Positions 18,639 through 26,556 of a stretch of DNA of 38,126 nt are shown here, one piece after another. The notes beneath the pieces are model-generated. The model made no database searches and was not told where the DNA came from. It saw only the letters and a list, made by a program, of their open reading frames with translations. Numbering within the stretch: the stretch's first letter is position 1; the number at the start of each line of letters is the position of its first letter. Both the position numbers and the translations under genes were made by a program. The stretch lies in assembly GCA_018333785.1 (NCBI GenBank), contig JAGXSU010000005.1, forward strand, positions 1-38,126, read 5' to 3'. Source of the DNA: Methylomicrobium sp. (lineage in GTDB: Bacteria; Pseudomonadota; Gammaproteobacteria; Methylococcales; Methylomonadaceae).

Positions 18639-18660
18639 CAAGGAGCATCTCCTTGGTTTT
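18639..18660 (+). terminator. Probable terminator after rfbB
   Basis: CAAGGAG-CAT-CTCCTTG forms a perfect 7-pair stem followed by GTTTT. The short stem, 3-base loop and short T run make it moderate in strength. A second inverted repeat, CTTCGTC/GACGAAG, lies upstream around 18564-18590. Confidence 0.5.
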
Positions 18661-18825
18661 GTCGCTACAGTGAATAGTTACAAAATTTTAATCGAAACAT
18701 CTGAATATTAGTTATATTGATCCAAACTCCTCAAGTTTTCTTACCTTTGGCCCGATAAACACTGTTTAGCCCTAAAATGGGCATTTCTATAGATTGCCAA
18801 TCATGTTCATTAACCTGAGGGCTGA

Positions 18826-20394
18826 GTGAAGAATTCTTTTTATCTGGTTATCCCAGTCCAAAAGGACCTGCCGGACCGGCTTCGATTATTTGAGCCAAAA
18901 TCCCTACAGCATTGGTTAAGCGAGCTTCCAGTTACTAACCCTGGTTTATCGACGCGACTTTTTTTTGATTTATTAAAGGAATTGAATGGCCTCACAATGC
19001 CTACCCAGTTCCGTCTGGATGCTCTTGAAATAGTGAGGCTGAGTTATTTGGGCATTGAAGAGTTTTTGAGGTCCAAGCTAATAACACAAGGTTTTCCTCA
19101 AAATGAAGAAGCATTAAAAATTTTTAATCTTCTCATAACCCTCCAAAAAGAATTCACCATTGGGTATTGGATTACCTTAAAAGAACAAACCAAAAAAGAT
19201 GTCAGCTGGTTTCAGGGCAAGCACGTCGTTTTATCTTTGCAGAGGACGATTAGCGGCCTTTGTCAGATAGTTCTCAGTCATTATTTAATGGTTATGCCTG
19301 TCCCTGATTGGGTATGGATAGATATCCACTCAATTTATAAATTAAGCGTAAAAACAAAAAAAGAGACTTCCAAGGTTCCCAGGCTGCAACGTGATTTGGG
19401 GAAAACGGTTTCTGTAGATGATTGCTACCGGCAAATATTAATGATGAGCCTGGCGCAACCGGCGGGCTTGATGCAAAAAGAAGTTCTGCCTGTTTTTGAT
19501 TTTATAGAACTATTGACGCCGTATTTGACAGTTGATACCAAGCTAGAAGATGATCAAGCAAAAAACCAATGTATTGTGCTGACCGATGAAGATCTGGGGC
19601 CTCAATTTAGCTCAGAGCCTAAGTATCGAACGGACGCTTCTTGTCTGTACCTGGGTTTTGAAAAAATAAACAAGATCCTTTTTCAGAAAGATAAATTGGT
19701 CAATAAAGATCAGGCTCGATTCAGCGCTGTTACGGCGGAAAAAACGCCAAAAAACAAACTGCCTATCGAGTTGCTGGATTATCTCAGCTTAAGATGGCAG
19801 GGCATCGAGCTAAAAGGTTATGCCCTGTTTTCGGATCGCTTGGATCGTTGCGTTTGCATAGGTCTCGATAATACACATGATTTATTATCCGAACCGAGTG
19901 ATGCCAATATTCAAAGCCTTGAGTATCGTGTCCAGTCAACATCAGAAAGATCATTAGCCTGTGATTTTCAGAGTACAGGGCTCATTTCTATTGGTAGTCT
20001 GGTCAGTCTCAGAAAACCTGATGCCCCGGTAAATAAGCGTTCATTAGGGGTTATTAATAAACTCTCAATTACAAAATCAACTTCAAAAGTGAGTTTCGAA
20101 ATTGAGTTGCTGGCAATTCAGGTGTATGCGGTGTTTTATCAGCCGCTTGATCATCAGACGCCTCCTGTAAGAGCTTTAATTTACGGGGTAAAAGAGAATG
20201 GACCTGAAAAAAGTTACATCATTATTGAATCTTATAATTTAAAAGATGGCGATATAGTCAGAATGTTCATGAATAAAAATACTTTTCCAATTATTTTGAG
20301 GGGCCGGAAGAATATAGGTTTAGGATACTGGCAGTTTGAATGCAGACGTTTGGAAGAGGGCGCCAGGCCACAAAACAAATCAATATCAAATTAA
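18826..20394 (+). CDS. Large protein of unknown function, PilZ-like C-terminus possible
   Basis: This 522-residue protein has no signal peptide or membrane helix. Residues about 30-280 are mostly helical (LSTRLFFDLLKELNGL; LSYLGIEEFLRSKL). Residues about 340-510 look like beta structure with the phrase IGSLVSLRKPDAPVNKRSLGV, which recalls the barrel in large cyclic-di-GMP receptor proteins related to FimW of Pseudomonas. I cannot point to clear RxxxR and DxSxxG motifs, so binding is unproven. The start is GTG at 18826, six bases after GAGG. The gene seems slightly more AT-rich than its neighbours and stands alone. Confidence 0.75.
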   Translation: MKNSFYLVIPVQKDLPDRLRLFEPKSLQHWLSELPVTNPGLSTRLFFDLLKELNGLTMPTQFRLDALEIVRLSYLGIEEFLRSKLITQGFPQNEEALKIFNLLITLQKEFTIGYWITLKEQTKKDVSWFQGKHVVLSLQRTISGLCQIVLSHYLMVMPVPDWVWIDIHSIYKLSVKTKKETSKVPRLQRDLGKTVSVDDCYRQILMMSLAQPAGLMQKEVLPVFDFIELLTPYLTVDTKLEDDQAKNQCIVLTDEDLGPQFSSEPKYRTDASCLYLGFEKINKILFQKDKLVNKDQARFSAVTAEKTPKNKLPIELLDYLSLRWQGIELKGYALFSDRLDRCVCIGLDNTHDLLSEPSDANIQSLEYRVQSTSERSLACDFQSTGLISIGSLVSLRKPDAPVNKRSLGVINKLSITKSTSKVSFEIELLAIQVYAVFYQPLDHQTPPVRALIYGVKENGPEKSYIIIESYNLKDGDIVRMFMNKNTFPIILRGRKNIGLGYWQFECRRLEEGARPQNKSISN

Positions 20395-20647
20395 TTTTTT
20401 CGTTACCTTTTTATTTGCTATTCGCAACTATAGAAAATAACGCGATCACTTAATACTTGAAAAGTTTTATTAACATGGTAATTTGTTAGCTGCTTAACAT
20501 CCAATACGGAAAATTTTAAATTATTAAGACCCTTATAATAATAAATAAAAGGACTGAATTAGTTATCAAACCTGATTCATAACATTGATAACTAAAATAG
20601 ATTCAGGCCTTAACCACTACGATACTAATTTTAGAGTGAGAGAAACT

Positions 20648-21145
20648 ATGAGTAATGAAGAAAATACAACTCAAGAAAAAGCGACTGAAGCGGTAGAAAA
20701 GTCCCAGGCTGCTATAGGCAAATTCACGGATACTTTGCTTAAACTAAAAGAAGACCAGCCAAAAATATTTTATGGTGGTTTAGGCGTTGTTGGCTTATTA
20801 ATTGTTATTTCATTATTTAGCGGCGGCTCAAGCTCCACAGTAACCGGTCCGGTAATCAAGGATCTACAAATTGGTCAAAAGTATGTGTTGAAAGGTCCTA
20901 ATGCGACCGATCCGAATGCCTCAATAAGACTGGTGGCCGTTCCTGGTACCATAGCGGCTTATGATGATACCGAAGAAGATGACCGTAGCGGTGGTTGTAA
21001 GCATATGCCACAAGGAACACCGGTCTCTGTAGAAGGTTTTCAGGATGCTTATGGAAAGAAAAATGCATTTGTTAATGTAAAAATTCTGTCTGAAGGTGAG
21101 TGCAGTGGACAGACTGCATGGACGTTAGCGATTAATGTTCAGTAA
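20648..21145 (+). CDS. Single-pass membrane protein of unknown function
   Basis: This 165-residue protein has a polar, Glu/Lys-rich N-terminus, one membrane helix at about residues 41-57 (FYGGLGVVGLLIVISLF) and a C-terminal part of about 100 residues that looks like a small beta domain. That part holds two cysteines (GGCKHMP and GECSG) which could form a disulfide outside the cytosol. The frame opens at 20585, but the ATG at 20648 is preferred because of the GAGAG-like site before it. I recognise no family. A tRNA promoter follows right after its stop. Confidence 0.7.
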   Translation: MSNEENTTQEKATEAVEKSQAAIGKFTDTLLKLKEDQPKIFYGGLGVVGLLIVISLFSGGSSSTVTGPVIKDLQIGQKYVLKGPNATDPNASIRLVAVPGTIAAYDDTEEDDRSGGCKHMPQGTPVSVEGFQDAYGKKNAFVNVKILSEGECSGQTAWTLAINVQ

Positions 21146-21161
21146 AAAAGTAAAATAAAGA

Positions 21162-21189
21162 TTGACTGAAGTGTTATTTGCTTTATAAT
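21162..21189 (+). promoter_or_regulatory. Sigma-70 promoter of the tRNA genes
   Basis: TTGACT (21162-21167) and TATAAT (21184-21189) are separated by 16 bases and lie 19 bases before the tRNA-Gly. This is a near-consensus strong promoter. Confidence 0.85.
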
Positions 21190-21208
21190 GCTCGTCATTG
21201 AAGGTGTT

Positions 21209-21283
21209 GCGGGAATAGCTCAGTGGTAGAGCACAACCTTGCCAAGGTTGGGGTCGCGGGTTCAAGTCCCGTTTCCCGCTCCA
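21209..21283 (+). tRNA. tRNA-Gly (anticodon GCC)
   Basis: The acceptor arms GCGGGAA/TTCCCGC pair fully. The D arm is AGCTCAGTGGTAGAGCA, the anticodon stem is CAACC/GGTTG with GCC at 21241-21243, and the T arm is GCGGGTTCAAGTCCCGT. Encoded CCA ends the gene. Confidence 0.97.
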
Positions 21284-21294
21284 ATAAAGTTTTC

Positions 21295-21321
21295 AAAAAG
21301 CCGCGTAATCGCGGCTTTTTT
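21295..21321 (+). terminator. Terminator-like hairpin between two tRNAs
   Basis: AAAAAGCCGCG-TAAT-CGCGGCTTTTTT is a perfect 11-pair stem with a 4-base loop and T run (followed by GTTTTT). It lies 11 bases after tRNA-Gly and only 11 bases before tRNA-Cys. Confidence 0.9.
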
Positions 21322-21332
21322 GTTTTTAGTAT

Positions 21333-21406
21333 GGCTGCGTAGCAAAATGGTTATGCAGTGGCCTGCAAAGCCATCTACGCCGGTTCGATTCCGGCCGCAG
21401 CCTCCA
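21333..21406 (+). tRNA. tRNA-Cys (anticodon GCA)
   Basis: Acceptor arms GGCTGCG/CGCAGCC pair fully. The anticodon GCA is at 21365-21367 in the loop CTGCAAA, the T arm is CCGGTTCGATTCCGG, and CCA is encoded. There is no room for its own standard promoter after the hairpin in front of it. Confidence 0.97.
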
Positions 21407-21420
21407 CTTATTGATTTAAA

Positions 21421-21447
21421 AAAACCGCCTTTATAGGCGGTTTTTTT
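21421..21447 (+). terminator. Terminator after tRNA-Cys
   Basis: AAAACCGCC pairs with GGCGGTTTT around a 6-base loop, followed by a run of seven T. A small perfect palindrome, CGCGTT-AATAA-AACGCG (21451-21467), comes right after it. Confidence 0.92.
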
Positions 21448-21623
21448 ATGCGCGTTAATAAAACGCGATTCAAAGACATGATTGCCCCGTTCAAGCTGTG
21501 CTTTTTTTCTCAATTCCATAGTTTTACTCTATACCTGTATTTTGTATTTCAGAGAACAGCTTGCCAGGCAATCAGTTACATCGTTATCGCAGGGGTGGGT
21601 GAGTAAGTCGTTTCGATAAAGTT

Positions 21624-21652
21624 TTGTACATTGACTTTGCACCGCGTAAAAT
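21624..21652 (+). promoter_or_regulatory. Weak candidate promoter for the sterol genes
   Basis: TTGTAC-N17-TAAAAT lies about 104 bases before cyp51 inside the 308-base gap after the tRNA terminator. The -10 matches consensus at five of six positions, the -35 at only three. Nothing else clear was seen in this gap. Confidence 0.3.
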
Positions 21653-21755
21653 CAACGTTTAATTTCCTTTTGTCTAAGGTTTTATTCAAAGGCTAATGCC
21701 CTTGAAGGAAACAAATTCAGCTTTCCAAAAGGGATAAACACATTAAGATCGAGTT

Positions 21756-23417
21756 ATGACTACGACGAATACCGAAAAACCAGATTCGATAGGCAAAGTG
21801 CCGCCTAAAATGCCTCGCGCTTTGCCTCTGTTAGGTAACATGCTCGAATTCGGCAAAAATCCTTTCAGATACATGATGGAGCTTAGAAAATCACTGGGGG
21901 AAATCGGTGAATTTCGTATGTTTCATCAAAAAATGGTACTAATGACCGGCCCTGAAGCCAATGAGGCGTTTTTTCGCGCGCCTGATGCGCAGCTCGATCA
22001 AAGCCAAGCTTATAAAATCATGACGCCTATTTTTGGCAAGGGCGTGGTTTTTGACGCGCCTCCGCATAAAAAAGATCAACAGCTAAAAATGCTGATGCCG
22101 GTGTTGCGTGACAAACCGATGCGCGGCTATGCTCAAGTCATCGTTCAGGAAGTCGAGCAAATGATTGCCGGCTGGGGCGATACCGGCGAAATTGACTTGC
22201 TTGAGTTCATGAAAGAACTCACCATTTACACCTCCAGCCACTGTCTGCTGGGGGATGAATTCCGCTATGAGCTGAATGAAGAATTTGCAAAAATTTATCA
22301 CGATCTTGAAAAAGGCGTTAACCCACTGGCTTTTGTTTTTCCCTATTTGCCTTTACCCGTGTTTCGCCGACGAGATAGAGCACGCGCCAGATTGCAGGAA
22401 TTAGTTACGGGCATTATTGCCAAAAGAGCGCAGAAAGCTGAAAAAAGCGAAGATGCGTTCCAATTGCTCATTGATGCCAAATATGACGACGGCAGCGGCT
22501 TGTCGGCTCATGAAATAACAGGTATGTTGATCGGCACTATCTTCGCCGGGCATCACACTACAGCAGGCACTGCTGCCTGGACGCTTCTGGAATTGGCGCG
22601 CCGGCCCGGCTATATGGTTGAAGTTTTAAATGAACTGGATGCGCATTTTGGCGTAGACGGTGAAGTCACTTTTCAATCTTTACGCGAAATTCCCATACTG
22701 GAAAATGTCATAAAAGAAGTGCTACGTCTGCATCCCCCCTTGATTTTTTTAATCCGTAAAGTGATGCAGGATTTTCACTTTAAAGATTATACCGTCAAGG
22801 CTGGAAAATACGTCTGCGCTTCCCCTCGCGTATCTCATCGCATCCCCGATGTTTTTCCTGATCCGGAAAAATTTGATCCTGACCGTTATTCAGAATCACG
22901 TCAGGAGGACGCAAAGCCCTTCAGCTGGATTGCATTCGGCGGCGGCAAGCACAAATGTTCCGGTAACGCATTTGCCATGTTGCAACTGAAAGCCATTTTT
23001 AGCATACTTTTGAGGCGTTACTCCTTTGAATTGATTGACGACAAGGATACTTATCAGGATGATTTTACCCAAATGGTCGTGCAGCCAATCTCTCCCTGCC
23101 GGGTTCGCTATATAAAACGTACGGAGCTTAAATCTGCTGTTGATCAATCAACGAACACGGTTGTTCATGAACGCATGCAGCCATCAAGTCCGAGCTTTCA
23201 AATCAAAATAGACAGGGAGCTTTGTCAGGGGCATGCAACCTGCATGACAGAGGCACCGGAACTTTTTCATGTTGACGATGCCGGCACTGTAACCGTTCTA
23301 CAAGAAAACCCTACGCTGGATTTGCTTGAAAAAGCCCGGCAAGCCGAAAAATATTGCCCAACCAAGGCAATTAGTGTGATTTCAACTGAACCCAACCACG
23401 ATAAAGACAAAGAATGA
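21756..23417 (+). CDS. cyp51: Sterol 14-alpha-demethylase CYP51 fused to a 3Fe-4S ferredoxin
   Basis: This 553-residue enzyme removes the C-14 methyl of lanosterol in three oxidations. The P450 domain spans about 15-455: I-helix AGHHTTAG at 264-271, ExxR at Glu321-Arg324 and the heme loop FGGGKHKCSG with Cys401 as iron ligand. A linker of about 30 residues leads to a ferredoxin domain (about 483-553) with Cys490, Cys496 and Cys534 in CQGHATC...YCP, the pattern of 3Fe-4S ferredoxins. This fusion is the hallmark of the Methylococcus capsulatus enzyme. It supplies its own electron carrier, but the ferredoxin reductase is not in the window. It is the first gene of the sterol block and shares ATGA with the next gene. 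Confidence 0.96.
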   Translation: MTTTNTEKPDSIGKVPPKMPRALPLLGNMLEFGKNPFRYMMELRKSLGEIGEFRMFHQKMVLMTGPEANEAFFRAPDAQLDQSQAYKIMTPIFGKGVVFDAPPHKKDQQLKMLMPVLRDKPMRGYAQVIVQEVEQMIAGWGDTGEIDLLEFMKELTIYTSSHCLLGDEFRYELNEEFAKIYHDLEKGVNPLAFVFPYLPLPVFRRRDRARARLQELVTGIIAKRAQKAEKSEDAFQLLIDAKYDDGSGLSAHEITGMLIGTIFAGHHTTAGTAAWTLLELARRPGYMVEVLNELDAHFGVDGEVTFQSLREIPILENVIKEVLRLHPPLIFLIRKVMQDFHFKDYTVKAGKYVCASPRVSHRIPDVFPDPEKFDPDRYSESRQEDAKPFSWIAFGGGKHKCSGNAFAMLQLKAIFSILLRRYSFELIDDKDTYQDDFTQMVVQPISPCRVRYIKRTELKSAVDQSTNTVVHERMQPSSPSFQIKIDRELCQGHATCMTEAPELFHVDDAGTVTVLQENPTLDLLEKARQAEKYCPTKAISVISTEPNHDKDKE

Positions 23418-24016
23418 CCGCATATCCCAGAGAAGAACTTGAAGAAATGGTTGAGCGTTGGTTACAGGCTAATCGTAACGCTGAAAAGGAAGGTAATTGG
23501 CCCAAATACTTGGGAGCAATGTATACCGATGATGCAGAATACCGCTGGAATATCGGCCCTAATGAAGAGTTCGTTGCGCGTAGCCGTAAAGAGATAGAAG
23601 AATGGGCTTTAGGCGTTCAAATGGAAGGCTTTGAAGAATGGCGTTATCCCTACCACCGCATTTTAATAGACGAAAAACAGGGCGAAGTCATCGGTTTGTG
23701 GCGTCAGGTATCACCTGCTCTTCGAGAAGATGGATCGCATTATGAAGTAGCAGGCATAGGTGGCTCCTGGTTCCGGTATGGAGGTAACTACAAATGGGAA
23801 TGGCAACGTGATTTTTTTGATTTGGGCAATGTGAAAGCCTTGTTTTTTGAATTAGCTGCAGACGGTAAACTGGATCCCGCCGTTAAAAGAAAAATAGGCA
23901 AATTGGCCAAAGGGCAATTACTACCCGGCCATGAGCGTTTGCGGGCACAACCTGGGTTATGGAAAAAACTCAAAGGTTTTATGGCAATGGTCCGTATCGC
24001 GCTCTTCAATCAATAA
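23414..24016 (+). CDS. NTF2/SnoaL-fold protein coupled to cyp51
   Basis: This 200-residue protein resembles the SnoaL-like/NTF2 superfamily in about residues 8-135: an opening helix (LEEMVERWLQANRNAEKEGNWPKYLGAMYT), then YTDDAEYRWNIGP and alternating strands ending WEWQRDFFDLG. The last 60 residues are basic and helical (VKRKIGKLAKGQLLPGHERL). The fold includes ketosteroid isomerase and other steroid- or polyketide-binding enzymes. Its ATG overlaps the cyp51 stop by 4 bases, so it is made with CYP51. A role in sterol handling is therefore likely, such as isomerising a double bond, assisting C-14 reduction or binding a sterol, but the sequence alone does not decide. No signal peptide is visible. 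Confidence 0.85.
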   Translation: MTAYPREELEEMVERWLQANRNAEKEGNWPKYLGAMYTDDAEYRWNIGPNEEFVARSRKEIEEWALGVQMEGFEEWRYPYHRILIDEKQGEVIGLWRQVSPALREDGSHYEVAGIGGSWFRYGGNYKWEWQRDFFDLGNVKALFFELAADGKLDPAVKRKIGKLAKGQLLPGHERLRAQPGLWKKLKGFMAMVRIALFNQ

Positions 24017-24090
24017 AGTAACAAGAATCGTACTAATTCAGTATGAATCTCATCATAGAAGGTGAGGAGCCGGGAATTGATTTATAAAGG

Positions 24091-24144
24091 TGTCTGCTAC
24101 AGACCGTTCCAGACAGAGATTTCAGGGACGTATTCACGCGTCCT
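24091..24144. repeat. Interspersed repeat remnant
   Basis: The perfect palindrome GTCTG-CTA-CAGAC (24092-24104) is followed by GGACGTATTCACGCGTCCT (24126-24144), which matches the reverse complement of bases 4-22 except for one missing base. This is a second piece of the same dispersed element as at the window start, sitting between the NTF2-fold gene and the cyclase gene. The remaining part of this 250-base gap shows no gene. Confidence 0.6.
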
Positions 24145-24266
24145 TAGAAATTAATTCCTGGCGCCAAATAGGCTGGACACACTGAATAGTTAACAAAAAT
24201 ACTTGCCATCTTTTCAAAGTCTGGCAAGTTGCACACGACAAAATTAAAGCCATATCATACGAATCT

Positions 24267-26504
24267 ATGCTGAATGTAAAACCGGGTTGGAAAAACTGGC
24301 AACTGCTCACACAAAAAGGAAAGCAAATTTGGGCCTTCAAGCCGGACTCAAGTGATATCAACGATCATTTGCGAAATGCCGATACGATTTCAGATGAGGA
24401 GATAGCGCAGTTATCTGAAGATTTTAAGTTTGATAAATCCGGCAATCCCAATTCGGGTGATAAGGTTTTTAGAAACACGGTCATCAACTCGAATTTTCAC
24501 GAATTTAACGGACAAATGCCGCAGTCAGAAAATCCTGAAGTGCAAAACGTGATAGACGCGCTCATCAAGGGGATTAACTATTACTCGTATTTGCAAACTG
24601 AAGATGGCAATTGGCCGGGAGATTACGGCGGCCCTCTATTTCTCTTGCCTGGCCTGCTGATTGCGGCCTATATCTCAGATACACCTTTTCCCAAAGAGCA
24701 TCAGGAAATGATGAAGCTTTATTTATTGAATCATCAAAATAAAGATGCCGGCTGGGGAATGCATATTGAAGGTGAATCGACGATGTTCGGTACGGTGATG
24801 CAATATGTATCATTGCGCATTCTGGGCGTCGATAAACAGCATGAGCAATTGATCAAAGCCAGGGCCTGGATAAAAACCAATGGCGGAGCAACCGGCATTC
24901 CTTCCTGGGGAAAGTTTTATCTTTCCATAATGAATCTCTATGACTGGCAGGGATTTAACAGCCTGTTTCCGGAAATGTGGTTATTTCCCAAATGGCTGCC
25001 GGTTCATCCCTGGCGTTATTGGTGTCATAGCCGCATGGTTTATCTGCCGATGGCTTACTGCTATGCGCAGCGAATCAAAGCGCCGGAAAATGAGCTGATT
25101 CTGTCATTGAGACAGGAGATTTATAACGAAGATTTCGCCACGATTGACTGGCCTAAACAACGTAATGCAGTTTGTGAAAAAGATTGCTACACCACGCCGT
25201 CACCGGTATTGAAGTGGATGAACTTTTTCACCAATGCTTATGAAAAAGCTCCCTGCAGCTGGTTAAGAAAAAAGGCCGTAGCTTTTATTTTAGAATATCT
25301 CAATGCTGAAGATGAGCAAACAAACTACATCAACATAGGCCCGGTTAACAAAGCCATTAATTCCATTTGTATCTGGCATGCTTACGGAAAAGATTCGGAA
25401 CAATTTAACAAACACACGGCGCGTTGGTATGATTATTTGTGGGTTGCCGAAGACGGTATGAAAATGAATGGCTACAACGGCTCTCAGCTTTGGGATACCG
25501 CTTTTGCCAGTCGCGCGATGCTTGAGAGCGATTGTGGAAAACTTTTCCCTGAGACAATTGCAAAAAGCTATGAGTTTATCGATTTTTCGCAAATCAAATC
25601 CGAACACGCGACGCATGCCGAATTTTTTCGTCATCCCATGATAGGCAGCTGGCCGTTTTCAACGGCAGAAAATGGCTGGCCGGTTGCCGACTGCACGGCG
25701 GAAGGTTTAAGTGCGACGCTGGCTATCCATCATTCAGGTTTGGTTCATCCTGCGATTGATGATATACGTATCAAAAAGGCCGTCGATGTCATTCTTTCTT
25801 ATCAAAATACCGACGGTGGATGGGCAACCTATGAGTTGACGCGAGCGCCTAAATGGCTGGAAAAGCTCAATCCTTCCGAAGTATTTGCCGACATTATGAT
25901 TGATTATTCATGGACGGAATGCACTGCGGCCTGCGTTATTTCATTACTGGAAATTCAGGAGGCTTATCCTGATTATAAAAACAGCGAATTACGAAAAGCG
26001 ATCAGTTCCGGCATCGATTTTATTATTAAACAACAAAAACCGGATGGATCCTGGTATGGTGGCTGGGCGGTGTGTTTTACTTACGCTACCTGGTTTGGTG
26101 TCGAGGCAATCAGTAAGGCCAAAGGCAAAGGCTATTATGACGATGCTGTTTTGTTGGCCGGTATTAACAAAGCCTGCACTTTTTTAGTCGATAAGCAAAA
26201 AGCGGATGGCGGCTGGGGAGAGACTTTCGAATCGTGTTCAAAACTGGTTTATACCGAGGCAGCGGCTTCTCAATCCGTTAATACCGCTTGGGCATTATTA
26301 ACCCTCATGGCGGCTGATTTTGGCGATAAAAGTATTATCGAATCAGGTATTAACGTTTTGCTGAACAGACAAACCGATATCGGTGATTGGCCTCAGGAAA
26401 ATATTTCCGGTGTTTTCAATTATAACTGTATGATTACCTACGCAAACTATAGGAATATATTCCCTATCTGGGCATTAAGTCGATACGCTAGCCGTTATGT
26501 TTAG
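24267..26504 (+). CDS. osc: Oxidosqualene cyclase, probably lanosterol synthase
   Basis: This 745-residue monotopic membrane enzyme cyclises 2,3-oxidosqualene. The catalytic motif is DCTAE at 475-479, which marks an oxidosqualene cyclase rather than a squalene-hopene cyclase (DxDD). Several QW repeats are visible (QNTDGGWATYE, QKPDGSWYGGW, QKADGGWGETF). Product-controlling positions can be read by motif alignment: Tyr403 in MNGYNGSQLWDTAF (Tyr410 of cycloartenol synthase), Asn469 (its His477) and Val473 (its Ile481). Changing His477 to Asn together with Ile481 to Val is known to turn cycloartenol synthase into a lanosterol synthase, so lanosterol is the expected product. The ribosome site is weak. 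Squalene monooxygenase follows after 52 bases. Confidence 0.96.
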   Translation: MLNVKPGWKNWQLLTQKGKQIWAFKPDSSDINDHLRNADTISDEEIAQLSEDFKFDKSGNPNSGDKVFRNTVINSNFHEFNGQMPQSENPEVQNVIDALIKGINYYSYLQTEDGNWPGDYGGPLFLLPGLLIAAYISDTPFPKEHQEMMKLYLLNHQNKDAGWGMHIEGESTMFGTVMQYVSLRILGVDKQHEQLIKARAWIKTNGGATGIPSWGKFYLSIMNLYDWQGFNSLFPEMWLFPKWLPVHPWRYWCHSRMVYLPMAYCYAQRIKAPENELILSLRQEIYNEDFATIDWPKQRNAVCEKDCYTTPSPVLKWMNFFTNAYEKAPCSWLRKKAVAFILEYLNAEDEQTNYINIGPVNKAINSICIWHAYGKDSEQFNKHTARWYDYLWVAEDGMKMNGYNGSQLWDTAFASRAMLESDCGKLFPETIAKSYEFIDFSQIKSEHATHAEFFRHPMIGSWPFSTAENGWPVADCTAEGLSATLAIHHSGLVHPAIDDIRIKKAVDVILSYQNTDGGWATYELTRAPKWLEKLNPSEVFADIMIDYSWTECTAACVISLLEIQEAYPDYKNSELRKAISSGIDFIIKQQKPDGSWYGGWAVCFTYATWFGVEAISKAKGKGYYDDAVLLAGINKACTFLVDKQKADGGWGETFESCSKLVYTEAAASQSVNTAWALLTLMAADFGDKSIIESGINVLLNRQTDIGDWPQENISGVFNYNCMITYANYRNIFPIWALSRYASRYV

Positions 26505-26556
26505 GGATGATAAATAAATCAACGCAGTTAAAAGTATGTGGATCAAGTAGCTCAAT

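Noticed and set aside
21239-21519. Open frames across the two tRNA genes
   Set aside because: They translate tRNA and terminator sequence and are not genes.
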